Shown: positions 33,551-42,771, counted from the stretch's first letter. The stretch: 64,000 bases of DNA from Microbacterium schleiferi (GCF_015565955.1 NZ_CP064760.1:1860001-1924000); one strand, 5' to 3'. The notes: generated from the sequence alone by a model not told the origin. Made by a program: numbers and translations.

Positions 33551-33745
33551 GGCCGTACTCCTTTGCTGACGCGAGGTCGCGTCTCTTACGGTTGATCTCG
33601 CCGGTCGGCGACCGACGATCCTGGCGCCCGACACGCTCCCGCTGCGCTCGGGTGAGCTCAGACCGATGGGAGTCGTGCCACCTGCCCGACGGGCAGGCTC
33701 AGGGCACGCGAAGTCACCCCGAGAACGGGGTGCCCTTCCAGTGTA
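33551..33745 (-). promoter_or_regulatory. rpsB promoter and structured 5' leader
   Basis: This occupies most of the 329-bp gap between rpsB and the divergent M23 gene. The minus strand has a TACACT -10 box (33740-33745). The leader of about 180 nt then holds hairpin ACCCCG/CGGGGT (33716-33731) and a larger stem, GTGCC plus CCTGCCC pairing with GGGCAGG plus GGCAC (33675-33707). S2 genes are often autoregulated through such leaders; no known rpsB leader motif was matched by eye. AAAGGAG precedes the ATG. Nothing else is visible in 33746-33879. Confidence 0.5.
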
Positions 33746-33879
33746 CCAGCGCACGCCTGCCGCAGACACGCGTCGCGACGGCGCACGCGCTCCTCCCCAC
33801 GGGCACCGATCAGTCTGGCTCTCCCCCGCCAGCGAGCGGGGAGCGTCGCTGCGAGAACGCGACGTGGATGCTGAGTGCC

Positions 33880-34443
33880 ATGTCTGCCTCGCACCGCATT
33901 CTGGTCGCCATCGTCGCGTTGCTGTCCCTCACCGCTGCGGGACTGACGCCGTCGCCACCGGCGTCCGCAGCCCGCCCGTCGGACCGAGACACGGCAGTGC
34001 ACATGGCTCAGGCCTCGGATCCGACGCTGGTGGCCAGGGATTGGGTCTGGCCCGTCTCAGGGTTCCGCATCCTCACGAACTATGTCGCCCCCGCCCACCG
34101 GTACGGACCGGGTCACCGCGGCATCGACCTCGCCCTGTTCGGCATCCGATCCGTGCGATCGCCAGCCGCGGGGGTCGTGCAGTTCACTGGCCGGGTCGTC
34201 GATCGCGACCTCATCACGATCGACCACGGCAACGGTCTCGTCACCACGCTCGAGCCCGTGACGTCCCCCCTCGCGGTGGGCGATCGCGTGGGCCGTGGGG
34301 CGGAGGTGGGCATCGTCGCCGAGGGCGGACACACACCACCGGGCGCGGTTCACTTCGGTGTGCGATGGCACGGCGAGTACATCAACCCGATGGTGTTGCT
34401 GGGCGGCGTGCCCCGGGCTGTCCTGCTTCCGTGCTGCCGGTAG
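33880..34443 (+). CDS. M23-like peptidoglycan peptidase, secreted
   Basis: From ATG 33880 this 187-aa protein has a signal peptide ([20 protein letters not shown], cleavage after PPASA) and a LytM domain with the zinc motif HRGIDL and the core [15 protein letters not shown]. The second motif reads AVHFGV, so the first histidine of the usual HxH pair is missing; activity may be lost or altered. In-frame ATG 33868 is an alternative start. A secreted M23 gene next to rpsB is a common actinobacterial arrangement. Confidence 0.8.
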   Translation: MSASHRILVAIVALLSLTAAGLTPSPPASAARPSDRDTAVHMAQASDPTLVARDWVWPVSGFRILTNYVAPAHRYGPGHRGIDLALFGIRSVRSPAAGVVQFTGRVVDRDLITIDHGNGLVTTLEPVTSPLAVGDRVGRGAEVGIVAEGGHTPPGAVHFGVRWHGEYINPMVLLGGVPRAVLLPCCR

Positions 34444-34447
34444 CTTC

Positions 34448-34503
34448 GGCTCAGGGCTCAGGGCTCAGGGCTCAGGGCTCAGGGCTCAGGGCGCGGGGCT
34501 CAG
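34448..34503. repeat. Heptamer array GGCTCAG x8 between convergent genes
   Basis: Six perfect GGCTCAG copies, one degenerate copy (GGCGCGG) and one more perfect copy fill the gap between the M23 stop and the DUF3060 stop. The array is flanked by CTTCGGCT (34445-34452) and AGCCGAAG (34502-34509), complementary arms of what may have been a shared terminator. Confidence 0.85.
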
Positions 34504-35075
34504 CCGAAGACGTTGCGCCCGCCGTTGTCTTGAATGTCGCCGTACCCGGAGGCTCGGAGGGTGTTGTCGTTGCCGTTGACGGTCACGTCCCCGATGGCAC
34601 CGTCGGCGTCAATGAGCATCCGGTCGCCGGCGATCTGGAGAGATCCGATCGCTCCACTCCCCAGAGTGTTGTCGTTTCCTTCAATGCGCAGCGCACCCAG
34701 GTCGCCGATCGTGATGTCGTTGTCACTCCCCTGGAGAAGGACAGCATCCGCGTCCCCGTCCATCCGCACGACGATGCGGTTGCCGGCGATCGTGACCTCT
34801 GCGCAATCCCCCGTGAGGGAGAAGCTGAGATCGTTGCCGGCGAGGACCGCCCGTCCATCCACACAGAGCGCGTCTGGCGCTGACGTCGGATCAACCGTCA
34901 CGGTCGGCACCGGTGTCGGCGCGAGCGTCTGCCACGTCGGTGCGGGAGTCGGTGTCACCGGCGCCCGCGTGGGAACGACGGTGACACGGGGACCGGGTAC
35001 GGCGATGCATCCGGCGAGCGCGAGTGTGGCGGCGAGAGCGAGGGCGACACCGGAAGCGCGGCGCGGAGAATGCAT
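34500..35075 (-). CDS. DUF3060-type lipoprotein
   Basis: The 191-aa protein has a lipoprotein signal (ALAATLALAGC, lipobox LAGC near residue 23), a Pro/Thr-rich linker (PTRAPVTPTPAPTWQT) and a repetitive domain with GNDLSF, GNRIVV, GSDNDI, GNDNTL twice. Such repeats suggest a small right-handed beta-helix on the outer face of the membrane. Function is unknown. Its stop codon overlaps the heptamer array. Confidence 0.78.
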   Translation of the reverse strand: MHSPRRASGVALALAATLALAGCIAVPGPRVTVVPTRAPVTPTPAPTWQTLAPTPVPTVTVDPTSAPDALCVDGRAVLAGNDLSFSLTGDCAEVTIAGNRIVVRMDGDADAVLLQGSDNDITIGDLGALRIEGNDNTLGSGAIGSLQIAGDRMLIDADGAIGDVTVNGNDNTLRASGYGDIQDNGGRNVFG

Positions 35076-35126
35076 GCGATAACCCTACGCGCGATGCCCG
35101 GGATCGTCGGCGACGCTGGGCGCTCC

Positions 35127-36026
35127 CTACGCGCGCGGATGCGCGAGGCGATAGCTGGCCGCGAGTCGCTCGCTCGAGACATGGGTGTAGATCTGCGTCG
35201 TTCCCAGACTCGCGTGACCGAGCATTTCCTGGACGGATCGGAGGTCAGCGCCCCCATCGAGCAGGTGCGTCGCGCCGGAGTGGCGCAGAGCGTGCGGGCC
35301 GACACTTCCCCCGGTCAGCGCACCGACCCGGCGGGCAACGACGTCGTAGACGGTACGCGAGCCGATTCGGGCTCCGCGTACGCCGAGGAAGAGCGCGCTG
35401 CGCGCGGCGGCAGAGCCGGCAAGCGCGGGGCGTCCACGCACAAGGTAGGCATCCAACGCCCGCGCTGCCGCACCTCCGTAGGGCACGACCCGTTCTTTCG
35501 ACCCCTTGCCCCACACCCGCGTGGTGCGACGACCCGCATCGAGATCGGTGAGGTCGAGGGCGCACAGCTCGGAGACGCGCAGCGCTGCACCGTAGAGGAG
35601 CTCGAGCATCGCGTGGTCGCGCAGCTCGACGGCGTCGCCGCCCTCGCGGGCAGATTCACCGAGATCGTCGAGCAGCTGCGAGAGACCCTCTGCCGACGCG
35701 ACCTTCGGCAGGGTCCGCCCCCGCTTCGGGGCAACGAGTCGCACCGCCGGATTCGTGTTGATGAGACCGGCATCCAACGCCCAGGCGAAGAAGGTGCGCA
35801 CCGCGGCAGCGCGCCGCGCAAGGGTGGACCGAGCGTCGCCGCGTTCGCTCGCGCGCCACATCCAGTTCCGGAGGACCTCAAGGTCGACATCCTCGATCGG
35901 GAGGGGTCCGGTCGCATCGGCGAGGTCCACGAGATCGGACCGATAGGCGCGCACAGTCGCCGGTGACAGGCGGCGCACGTCGGCGACGTGGCGCAGGTAC
36001 TGCTCGACCGCCGCGGGGATCTCCAT
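35127..36026 (-). CDS. xerC: Tyrosine recombinase XerC
   Basis: XerC with XerD resolves chromosome dimers at dif. The 299-aa protein has the SAM-like N-terminal domain ([20 protein letters not shown]) and the catalytic domain with [12 protein letters not shown] (Arg), [12 protein letters not shown] (Lys), [12 protein letters not shown] (His, Arg), [15 protein letters not shown] (His, nucleophile Tyr). Position next to dprA, comM and rnhB is typical of chromosomal xerC rather than a phage integrase. Confidence 0.92.
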   Translation of the reverse strand: MEIPAAVEQYLRHVADVRRLSPATVRAYRSDLVDLADATGPLPIEDVDLEVLRNWMWRASERGDARSTLARRAAAVRTFFAWALDAGLINTNPAVRLVAPKRGRTLPKVASAEGLSQLLDDLGESAREGGDAVELRDHAMLELLYGAALRVSELCALDLTDLDAGRRTTRVWGKGSKERVVPYGGAAARALDAYLVRGRPALAGSAAARSALFLGVRGARIGSRTVYDVVARRVGALTGGSVGPHALRHSGATHLLDGGADLRSVQEMLGHASLGTTQIYTHVSSERLAASYRLAHPRA

Positions 36027-36101
36027 GGAGACAGGATGCCTCAGCCCCGGGCACCGGGCGGGCGGCCCGCGCGGTGTGGCGCCAGGCGCGACGGTCCCGG
36101 A

Positions 36102-36629
36102 TCAGCCGCGCGTGGCGCCTGCCGCCACCTCGCTGAGCGCATACTCCGATCCGTCCTGTCGCCTTTCCACGAGACCAGCGTCGACCAGGTACCGCCGCAG
36201 CAGGGCAGTGTCATCGGCGAGCACCCGCAGCCGCCCGTTGAGCACAGCCTCGGAGACAGTCTCGCCGGGGGCGAGGACCCGCACCGCAACCCACTGCAGG
36301 ACCAGGTCACGCTCGCTCGATGATCCCGGGTACTGCGCGATGCGCCCATCGACGAGGAACCGCTCGACGCCGGTTGCTCTCCGTGGCGCGGCGTCGGCGA
36401 GAATCTCGGCGAAGACCTCGGCGCGAAGCGTCAGCGCCTGATCGTCCCCGCGGACGATGCCCGAGGCTGTCAGCGCGTCAACGATGTGTCGCCGACGGGA
36501 GGGCGACTTATCGGCGAGGTAGCCGTCGAGGTCGCCGCCGACCGCCAGCAAGCCGAAAGCGACCCGGACAACGGGGTTAGCCAGCGCGGCTATGACCGGG
36601 CGCCAGCGTTTGCCGTTCTCATCGACCAT
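36102..36629 (-). CDS. DUF2087-domain protein
   Basis: The 175-aa protein has an N-terminal HTH-like helical region (PVVRVAFGLLAVGGDL, SRRRHIVDALTASGIV) and a C-terminal DUF2087 signature with RFLVDGRIAQYP followed by RDLVLQWVAVRVLAPGETVSEAVLN and DDTALLRRYLVDAGLVERRQDGSEY. DUF2087 proteins look like transcriptional regulators, but no target is known. It lies between dprA and xerC on the same strand. Confidence 0.82.
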   Translation of the reverse strand: MVDENGKRWRPVIAALANPVVRVAFGLLAVGGDLDGYLADKSPSRRRHIVDALTASGIVRGDDQALTLRAEVFAEILADAAPRRATGVERFLVDGRIAQYPGSSSERDLVLQWVAVRVLAPGETVSEAVLNGRLRVLADDTALLRRYLVDAGLVERRQDGSEYALSEVAAGATRG

Positions 36630-36657
36630 GGCTCTCGAACCTCCTCGCCCGAGCCTC

Positions 36658-37827
36658 TCACGTCAGGCGCCAGCCCTCTGATTCGGCGGTCACGAGACCG
36701 TCCAGGTGCAGGAGCCCGAGGTGCGACTGCACGTCAGCGACCCCGAGGCCGCTGCGACGCGCGACCTCCTGCGCGCTGCGCGCTACCCGTCTGCTGAGGG
36801 CATCACGCACGCGGGTGGCGTCGGTGGTGCGAGGAGCGGACTCCCCGCCACCTCGTCCGGTGAGTTCTCCCCACCCGATCAGCTCGCGAACCTCGGCGGC
36901 GGTCGTGACACACGTCGCTTCAAGTTCGCGCAGGAGGCGGTGACAGCCCGCAGAGGCTGCACTTGTGACAGGGCCCGGCACGGCCCCGAGGGGGCGACCG
37001 AGCGCGCTTGCGTGGTGGGCGGTGTTGAGGGATCCGCTGCGCCATCCGGCTTCAACGACGACTGTCGCAGCCGAGAGGGCGGCAATGAGTCGGTTTCTCT
37101 GCAAGAACCTCCACTTGGTCGGAGCTGAGCCGGGTGCGACCTCGCTCACGACCGCACCCGTCGCGGCGATGCGCTCGACGAGCTCGGTGTGTGCTTGCGG
37201 ATACGCCCGCTCCAGGCCTCCCGCCATCAGCGCGACCGTGCAGCCGCCACCGGCGAGGCTCGCGCGGTGCGCTGCCGCGTCGATGCCGAAGGCGGCACCC
37301 GAGACGACACAGACCCCCGACGCCGCGAGTTCCGCGGCAAACTCCCCCGCGACGTGCTCGCCATAGGCGGTTGCGGCGCGGGCTCCCACAATCGCGACAC
37401 CGGATCGAGCTGCCTCGAGAGCGCGCGGGTCGCCGCGCACCCAGAGCACCAGCGGCGCGTGCGGGCCCAGATCGTCCGCAGCGTCCGGCCACGCCTCGTC
37501 GGCGGGCGTCACGAGGTGTAGCCGGGCGGCACGGGCTGTCCGAAGCACAGCAGAAACGGCACCGGGACGCATCCGCGGTTCCCATCGCTCCAGCGCGAGC
37601 CGGGCTTCACCTCGCTCCAGCACGCTGTCGCTGAGCTCCCCGCGACGCACCCGTGCAAGCGCCTCGACGGGCCCCTGTGCCGCCGTCAGGATTCCCGCGG
37701 CTCCGTCGCCCGGCTCCGTGAGGGTGTTCCACACCACGCGCGCATACCGCTCGACGACGTCGTCGTCGGAGAGCACGCCAGCCACCAGAGGACCGAGCTC
37801 GTCTCGAGCACGCTGCGGATCGATCAC
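36658..37827 (-). CDS. dprA: DNA-processing protein DprA
   Basis: DprA loads RecA on incoming single-stranded DNA during transformation. From GTG 37827 it is 389 aa with a Rossmann-like core: GVAIVGARAATAYGEHVAGE, CVVSGAAFGIDAAAHRASL, ERAYPQAHTEL, PTKWRFLQRNRLIAALS and VVEAGWRSGSLNTAHHA, then a C-terminal winged-helix. The GTG overlaps the comM stop (GTGA). The frame is open to 37914, but this adds only basic low-complexity residues. Confidence 0.93.
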   Translation of the reverse strand: MIDPQRARDELGPLVAGVLSDDDVVERYARVVWNTLTEPGDGAAGILTAAQGPVEALARVRRGELSDSVLERGEARLALERWEPRMRPGAVSAVLRTARAARLHLVTPADEAWPDAADDLGPHAPLVLWVRGDPRALEAARSGVAIVGARAATAYGEHVAGEFAAELAASGVCVVSGAAFGIDAAAHRASLAGGGCTVALMAGGLERAYPQAHTELVERIAATGAVVSEVAPGSAPTKWRFLQRNRLIAALSAATVVVEAGWRSGSLNTAHHASALGRPLGAVPGPVTSAASAGCHRLLRELEATCVTTAAEVRELIGWGELTGRGGGESAPRTTDATRVRDALSRRVARSAQEVARRSGLGVADVQSHLGLLHLDGLVTAESEGWRLT

Positions 37828-39344
37828 GAGGTGATTCCTCTCTTCAAGAACAGTGCGCGCCCGATGTGCTCGGGGGTCGGCATCTGCTCGCCCTCCAGAT
37901 CCGCGAGGGTCCACGCCACGCGGAGGACGCGGTCATAGCCGCGGAGGGTCAGGCTTCCCCGCGCCAGTGCGCCGTCGAGCGGCGCGCGAACGCCGGGTGG
38001 GAGGGCACCGGCACCGGAGCGCAGCCAGGTCCCGGGAACGTCGGCGTTCCGGCGCCACGGGGTGTTCGAGAGGCGGCGTGCGGCACGATCGCGCGCCTCA
38101 ACGACGAGCGCCCGGGCCCGGTCCGAGTCCAGGACGCCTCGCGCCTCGGGAACCCTGCCGACCCGCAGGAGAGTGAGTTCGATGTCGACGCGGTCAAGAA
38201 GTGGACCCGACAGCCGATTCTGGTAGCGCCGAATCGCCTGCGACGGACATTCGCACACGGCGTCTCGCAGCCCCCGGTTGCCGCACGGACACGGGTTGGT
38301 GGCCAGCACGAGCTGGAACCGCGCCGGGAAGGATGCCGTGTACCCGGCGCGGTGAACCGTGATCTGCCCGGACTCCAGGGGCTGGCGCAGCGCATCGAGG
38401 ACTGTGGTTGCGAACTCGGCTGCCTCATCCAGAAACAGCACACCCTCGCTGGCGCGGACGATGGCGCCCGGACGCGGGGCGCGGGTCCCGCCACCGACAA
38501 GCGCGGCCGCGCTGGCGCTGTGATGCGGCGCTTCGAAGGGCGGAACCCGGGAAAGGTGCGTGACGGCATGTCCCGACAACGAGCGAACGGATGCCGCGGC
38601 CAGCGCGGACTCGTCATCCAGGGGCGGCAGAATCCCGGGAAGTCGCCGCGCGAGCATCGTCTTCCCCGCGCCCGGCGGTCCGGTCATGAGCACGTGGTGA
38701 CCGCCCGCGGCTGCGACCAGAAGCGCCGAGACCGCGTCGTCCTGTCCGACCACGTCGCTCAGATCCAGCGTGTCCTCGAGCGACCCAGGGTCGGTGGACG
38801 TCTCGACGGGTTCGGCTTCGGGGAGCCGCGCATCGATTCCATGGCGGGAGAGGACATCTCCCAGGCTCGTCGCGCCGACCACGGCAATCCCCGGAACGAG
38901 CGAGGCTTCGTCCTCGCTGGCCCGCGGCACGACGACGGTCTCGAGCCCCGCGCGCGCGGCGGCCATCACGGCCGGCAGGATGCCGGGCACCGGGCGCAGC
39001 CGGCCGTCAAGGCCCAGTTCGCCGATATGGGCGGTGCGGAGAAGAGCATCGGGAGAGATCGGCAGCTGCGTCGCGAGAGCAGCGACCGCGATAGCAAGGT
39101 CGAATCCGGAGCCGTGCTTGGGAAGGCTCGCCGGTGAGAGGTTGACGGTGAGGCGCCGACTGGGCAGCGGCACGTCGCTGTTGGCACAGGCGTTGCGCAC
39201 CCGCTGGGAGGATTCCCCGAGCGCTCTGTCAGCCAGGCCGATGATGCGAAAGTCGGGGAGCTGATCGGACAGATCAGCCTCGACCTCGACCGCGACGCCC
39301 TCGATGCCAACGAGCGATATCGCCCACGTGCGGGCCAGACTCAT
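37824..39344 (-). CDS. comM: ComM/YifB family AAA+ ATPase (Mg chelatase-like)
   Basis: ComM is a helicase that helps recombination of transforming DNA. The 506-aa protein has an N-terminal Lon-type domain (AISLVGIEGVAVEVEADLS, then LPSRRLTVNLSPASLPKHGS), Walker A GPPGAGKTMLARRLPG, Walker B VLFLDEAAEFATTVLDALRQ and a zinc-like CPCGNRG segment. It overlaps both dprA and yraN, so the three are translationally coupled. Confidence 0.93.
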   Translation of the reverse strand: MSLARTWAISLVGIEGVAVEVEADLSDQLPDFRIIGLADRALGESSQRVRNACANSDVPLPSRRLTVNLSPASLPKHGSGFDLAIAVAALATQLPISPDALLRTAHIGELGLDGRLRPVPGILPAVMAAARAGLETVVVPRASEDEASLVPGIAVVGATSLGDVLSRHGIDARLPEAEPVETSTDPGSLEDTLDLSDVVGQDDAVSALLVAAAGGHHVLMTGPPGAGKTMLARRLPGILPPLDDESALAAASVRSLSGHAVTHLSRVPPFEAPHHSASAAALVGGGTRAPRPGAIVRASEGVLFLDEAAEFATTVLDALRQPLESGQITVHRAGYTASFPARFQLVLATNPCPCGNRGLRDAVCECPSQAIRRYQNRLSGPLLDRVDIELTLLRVGRVPEARGVLDSDRARALVVEARDRAARRLSNTPWRRNADVPGTWLRSGAGALPPGVRAPLDGALARGSLTLRGYDRVLRVAWTLADLEGEQMPTPEHIGRALFLKRGITS

Positions 39345-39703
39345 GCGAGATCTCGCAGATGCTCGATCTGCGGCGGCGCCGCAGGGTCACCGGTGATTGC
39401 GATCCCGTCGACGCGGATGCTGCGGCTCCCGGCGATGTCTCGATGAGCGGCGCGCCACTCTCGCGCCAGCTGGTGCAGGCGATGCAGCTTCCGTGCGTCG
39501 ATCGCCTCGAACGGATGCCCGAAGGCGGCCGACCGCCGCGTCTTGACCTCCACGATCGCGATCGCGTCGGCATCCGCGACCACGAGGTCGATTTCACCTG
39601 CGCGACACCGCCAGTTGCGATCGAGGATCTCGAAGCCGCGCGCCCGAAAATAGGCCTCCGCGGCGTGCTCACCCGCCCTGCCGAGATCGTCCTTGCGTGC
39701 CAT
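39341..39703 (-). CDS. YraN family protein (UPF0102)
   Basis: The 120-aa protein has the predicted endonuclease-like fold of UPF0102: DLGRAGEHAAEAYFRARGFE, then DRNWRCRAGEIDLVVADADA and IVEVKTRRSAAFGHP, where the Glu-Asp-Glu-Lys set resembles Holliday-junction resolvases. Function is unproven. It ends in an ATGA overlap with comM. GGGGGA precedes the ATG. Confidence 0.92.
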   Translation of the reverse strand: MARKDDLGRAGEHAAEAYFRARGFEILDRNWRCRAGEIDLVVADADAIAIVEVKTRRSAAFGHPFEAIDARKLHRLHQLAREWRAAHRDIAGSRSIRVDGIAITGDPAAPPQIEHLRDLA

Positions 39704-39798
39704 TCCCCCAGCGTCGCCGCACCGGTGTGGTCACGAGCGACGAACCGGGTGAGGAACGAACAGACGTCGCGGGCGTGCCCCCTGGGGAGGAACCGAGT

Positions 39799-40122
39799 TC
39801 AGCTGTCGAGCGTGAGCTCGTCGGGCAGCTGGAAGTCGCCGCGCTGCAACTCTTCGACGTTGACGTCCTTGAACGTGAGCACACGCACCGACTTCACGAA
39901 GCGGTCGGCGCGATAGATGTCCCACACCCAGACGTCGTTCATCGTGATCTCGAAGTAGAAGTCGTGCTCGGTGTCTCGGCGGACGACGTTCACATCGTTG
40001 GCGAGGTAGAAGCGTCGCTCCGTCTCGATCACATACTGAAACTGGTGTACGACATCCCGGTACTCGCGGTATAGCGCCAGTTCCAGTTCGCGGTCGTAGT
40101 CCTCGAAGACCTCGTCATCCAT
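39799..40122 (-). CDS. DUF2469 protein
   Basis: The 107-aa protein begins DDEVFEDYDRELELALYREY, followed by DVVHQFQYVIETERRFYLAN, the conserved signature of this actinobacterial family found between rnhB and yraN. Function is unknown. A TAGGAT box lies 9 nt before the ATG, so its transcript would have almost no leader. The 95 bp between it and yraN hold nothing recognisable. Confidence 0.9.
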   Translation of the reverse strand: MDDEVFEDYDRELELALYREYRDVVHQFQYVIETERRFYLANDVNVVRRDTEHDFYFEITMNDVWVWDIYRADRFVKSVRVLTFKDVNVEELQRGDFQLPDELTLDS

Positions 40123-40194
40123 GGTGGTCTCATCCTAGTTGTCGGGGCGCGGCGCGCGACCACGGTAGAGCTCGAACAGGCTCAGCTGAGGGCG

Positions 40195-40863
40195 TCAGAA
40201 CAGGGTCGGTGCCCCGGCGAATGCCCAGGAAACCCGATGGTGGTCGCTCACGCCGTGCTCGAGGATCGCTGCACGGTGCTCGGGACTCGCGTACCCCTTG
40301 TTGCGGACCCACTGGTAGGCCGGGAGGTCGCCGTGCAGTCCAACCATGAGGTCGTCGCGAGCCACCTTGGCGATGACGGATGCTGCAGCAGCGCCCGCAC
40401 AGTCACGATCGGCCTTGATCACCGGGCGCACGGTCAACTGCGGCCCCGCGGCACGGGAGATGTAGTCGTGGTTGCCATCGAGAATCACGATCGCCGCAGA
40501 TACATCCACGCCGTGCGCTGACAGGTCGTCCAGCGCACGCCGCGCAGCGAGTCCGAGCGCCGGAAGGATGCCGATCTCGTCGATCTCGGCCGAGCTTGCC
40601 CACCCGATCGCGCTGTCAGCGACCCACCCTGCCGCGCGGCGGGCCAACTCAGCTCGGCGCGCTTCGGGGACGAGCTTGGAGTCGCGGAGGCCTTCGGGGA
40701 CGCGGCGGCGCGAGAGGGCGGCATCCACGACGGTGGCGCCCACGGCGACCGGGCCCGCCAGGGCTCCGCGTCCGACCTCGTCGCACGAGATGACGAGCTC
40801 GTACTCGCGCAACAATTTCCGCTCCAGCGTGAGGCGCGGGACTGCTCGCGACCCGGTACTCAT
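40195..40863 (-). CDS. rnhB: Ribonuclease HII
   Basis: RNase HII removes single ribonucleotides and RNA primers from DNA. From ATG 40863 it is 222 aa, with the first two catalytic acids in CDEVGRGALAGPVAVGAT, a third in DGNHDYI and a fourth in KADRDCAGAAAASVIAKV. The ATG overlaps the lepB stop (ATGA). A longer in-frame version to 40947 is not supported. Confidence 0.94.
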   Translation of the reverse strand: MSTGSRAVPRLTLERKLLREYELVISCDEVGRGALAGPVAVGATVVDAALSRRRVPEGLRDSKLVPEARRAELARRAAGWVADSAIGWASSAEIDEIGILPALGLAARRALDDLSAHGVDVSAAIVILDGNHDYISRAAGPQLTVRPVIKADRDCAGAAAASVIAKVARDDLMVGLHGDLPAYQWVRNKGYASPEHRAAILEHGVSDHHRVSWAFAGAPTLF

Positions 40864-41627
40864 GGCGCGTCGGCTCCCACGCCCGCGGGTATGCCGGCGA
40901 AGACCTCGCTGTGCGAATCCAGCAGGCCCCAGCGGGGAACCGGCCACGTGATGACGAACGCTCGACCGACCACGTTCTCGATCGGCACGAACCCATCGCC
41001 CGGTTGGTCCTGATTGAATCGCGAGTCTTTCGAGTGATCTCGATTGTCACCGAGCACCCAGAGGCTTCCGTCGGGAACGACGATGTCGAACGGCACGAGA
41101 TTCGGTGCGCTCTGTCCCGGATCGAGCTTGACGTACGCGGACTCATCGAGCGGGACATCGTTGATCGTGATCTGACCGAGCGCGTTGCAGCACACGACGT
41201 GGTCGCCGGGAACACCGATCACCCGTTTGATGAGGTGATCCTCGGAATCCGAGACCGACAGTCCGACGAGAGTGAGCAGCCAGTCGATCCCCTCGACGAA
41301 CGGGGACTGCGCGGGACGCACCGTTACGGGAAGCCATCCGCCCGGATCCTGAAACACGACGATGTCGCCGCGCTCATACCCGTTCCAGCGCGGGGTCAGC
41401 TCGTCGACAAGAATCCGATCGTTGATCTGGAGCGTGTCTTCCATCGAGCCGGAAGGGATGTAGAACGACCGAACGAGGAACGTCTTGACCAGTGCGGAGA
41501 CGACGATCGCGATGAGGATGATGACCAGCACGTCGCGCAGGAAGATCCACGCCCCGCGCCGACCTCTCCGTTCGCGCCGCTGCGACCGTGTCACGGATTC
41601 AGCGGGTGCCTCGGCGTCGGAAGTCAT
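40860..41627 (-). CDS. lepB: Signal peptidase I
   Basis: LepB cleaves signal peptides on the outer face of the membrane. From ATG 41627 it is 255 aa with one N-terminal TM segment (VLVIILIAIVVSALV), the nucleophile Ser61 in IPSGSM and general base Lys134 in HLIKRVIGVPGD, plus the box-E motif VLGDNRDHSKDSR. It sits between rplS and rnhB, the classic order, and is preceded by a strong hairpin after rplS. Confidence 0.95.
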   Translation of the reverse strand: MTSDAEAPAESVTRSQRRERRGRRGAWIFLRDVLVIILIAIVVSALVKTFLVRSFYIPSGSMEDTLQINDRILVDELTPRWNGYERGDIVVFQDPGGWLPVTVRPAQSPFVEGIDWLLTLVGLSVSDSEDHLIKRVIGVPGDHVVCCNALGQITINDVPLDESAYVKLDPGQSAPNLVPFDIVVPDGSLWVLGDNRDHSKDSRFNQDQPGDGFVPIENVVGRAFVITWPVPRWGLLDSHSEVFAGIPAGVGADAP

Positions 41628-41720
41628 GCAGCGATCCAATCCGTCCGACGTGATGCGGACGCTCAGATAAGGGTGTCACACGATGGGGCAGCACACGTGT
41701 CGTGTAACGCCCTGGTAAGA

Positions 41721-41759
41721 CACGTGTGCCCCGGCACCGAGGGCACCGGGGCACACGTG
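41721..41759 (-). terminator. Terminator-like hairpin after rplS
   Basis: CACGTGTGCCCCGG and CCGGGGCACACGTG form a perfect 14-bp stem around an 11-nt loop, 13 bp past the rplS stop. It has no T run, as is common in high-GC genomes. Confidence 0.75.
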
Positions 41760-41772
41760 GAGACGCGCGAAA

Positions 41773-42120
41773 TCAGTTGTCGCGCTTCTCCTTGATCTTC
41801 GCCTTCTTGCCGCGCAGCTCGCGCAGGTAGTAGAGCTTCGCGCGACGCACGTCACCGCGGGTGACGAGCTCGATCTTGTCGATGATCGGGCTGTGAACCG
41901 GGAAGGTACGCTCGACGCCCACCTGGAAGCTGATCTTGCGGACGGTGAAGGTCTCGCGGACGCCATCGCCGGAGCGACCGATCACAACGCCCTGGAAGAC
42001 CTGAACGCGCGAGCGGCTTCCTTCAACGATGTTCACGTGCACCTTGACGGTGTCGCCGGGGCCGAACGCGGGGATGTCGCTGCGCAGGGAAGCTGCGTCG
42101 ACGATATCGAGGGTCTGCAT
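41773..42120 (-). CDS. rplS: 50S ribosomal protein L19
   Basis: L19 sits at the 30S-50S interface. The 115-aa sequence shows [50 protein letters not shown] and the basic C-terminal [20 protein letters not shown]. It is a single-gene unit bounded downstream by a strong hairpin. Confidence 0.97.
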   Translation of the reverse strand: MQTLDIVDAASLRSDIPAFGPGDTVKVHVNIVEGSRSRVQVFQGVVIGRSGDGVRETFTVRKISFQVGVERTFPVHSPIIDKIELVTRGDVRRAKLYYLRELRGKKAKIKEKRDN

Positions 42121-42279
42121 GATCGCTACTCTCTGCGGCCGCCACAGGTCGGTCGCGGGTGGATAGAAAAGGACGAGATGTGCGCACCGCGGTCAGGACC
42201 GCCGGTGGATTCCCCTGAGGCAGAATCCGTCATGGCACAAACAGCTATTCTGCCATGCCCGATGCCGGGAACAAAACCG

Positions 42280-42771
42280 TCAGGATCGGGGCTGCTGCTC
42301 CGTGATGACGATCACCTCGGGATCGTCGCGCTGCGGCGGAGTCGATGCTGACGGTGGGATGTAGGACACGCCCGACGCGCTGCGCAGAGTCACCAGACCC
42401 GGTCGCGCTTCTCGCCAGAGCTGCCAGAGCATCACCCAGAAGAGCGAGAGGCCGACAGCGACGGTGAGCAAGAAGACCGGGAACCACCACGCGGCGACGA
42501 AGAACCCGAGCGCGATCGTCAGCGCGTGCCACACCGTGAAGCCCGCGACATCCCACCACGACACCGCCCGAGCAGCTCGGGCGGTCGGGCGCGCACGGAC
42601 CAGGAGTGTCAAGACGAGCTGACCGATGAGCACCGAGGGAATCGCCAGCAGGAGAACCCACAGCAACGCCCACGCGCCAGCATCGAAAGCGATCCAGCCG
42701 ACGAACAGCCACAGTGGCAGCACGAACGCGGCGGGGATCATCCAGCCGTAGAAGGCGCGTCGCAGCCACAT
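42280..42771 (-). CDS. Four-helix membrane protein of unknown function
   Basis: The 163-aa protein has TM segments at about residues 10-28, 32-58, 76-93 and 94-115 (FVLPLWLFVGWIAFDAG, LLWVLLLAIPSVLIGQLVL, LTIALGFFVAAWWFPVFLL) and a cytoplasmic tail ending VIVITEQQPRS. I do not recognise a family. It is divergent from map, sharing a 113-bp gap. The 159 bp between it and rplS hold no recognisable gene. Confidence 0.65.
   Translation of the reverse strand: MWLRRAFYGWMIPAAFVLPLWLFVGWIAFDAGAWALLWVLLLAIPSVLIGQLVLTLLVRARPTARAARAVSWWDVAGFTVWHALTIALGFFVAAWWFPVFLLTVAVGLSLFWVMLWQLWREARPGLVTLRSASGVSYIPPSASTPPQRDDPEVIVITEQQPRS

Noticed and set aside
34448..34503. Heptamer repeats as a CRISPR array
   Set aside because: Units are 7 bp, directly adjacent, with no spacers and no cas genes.
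35127..36026. Tyrosine recombinase as an integrase marking a mobile island
   Set aside because: It sits in the conserved dprA-comM-rnhB neighbourhood and has XerC length and motifs; no attachment-site repeats or tRNA were seen.
37866..39137. 423-codon open frame antisense to comM
   Set aside because: Shadow frame; the opposite strand encodes intact ComM with Walker motifs.
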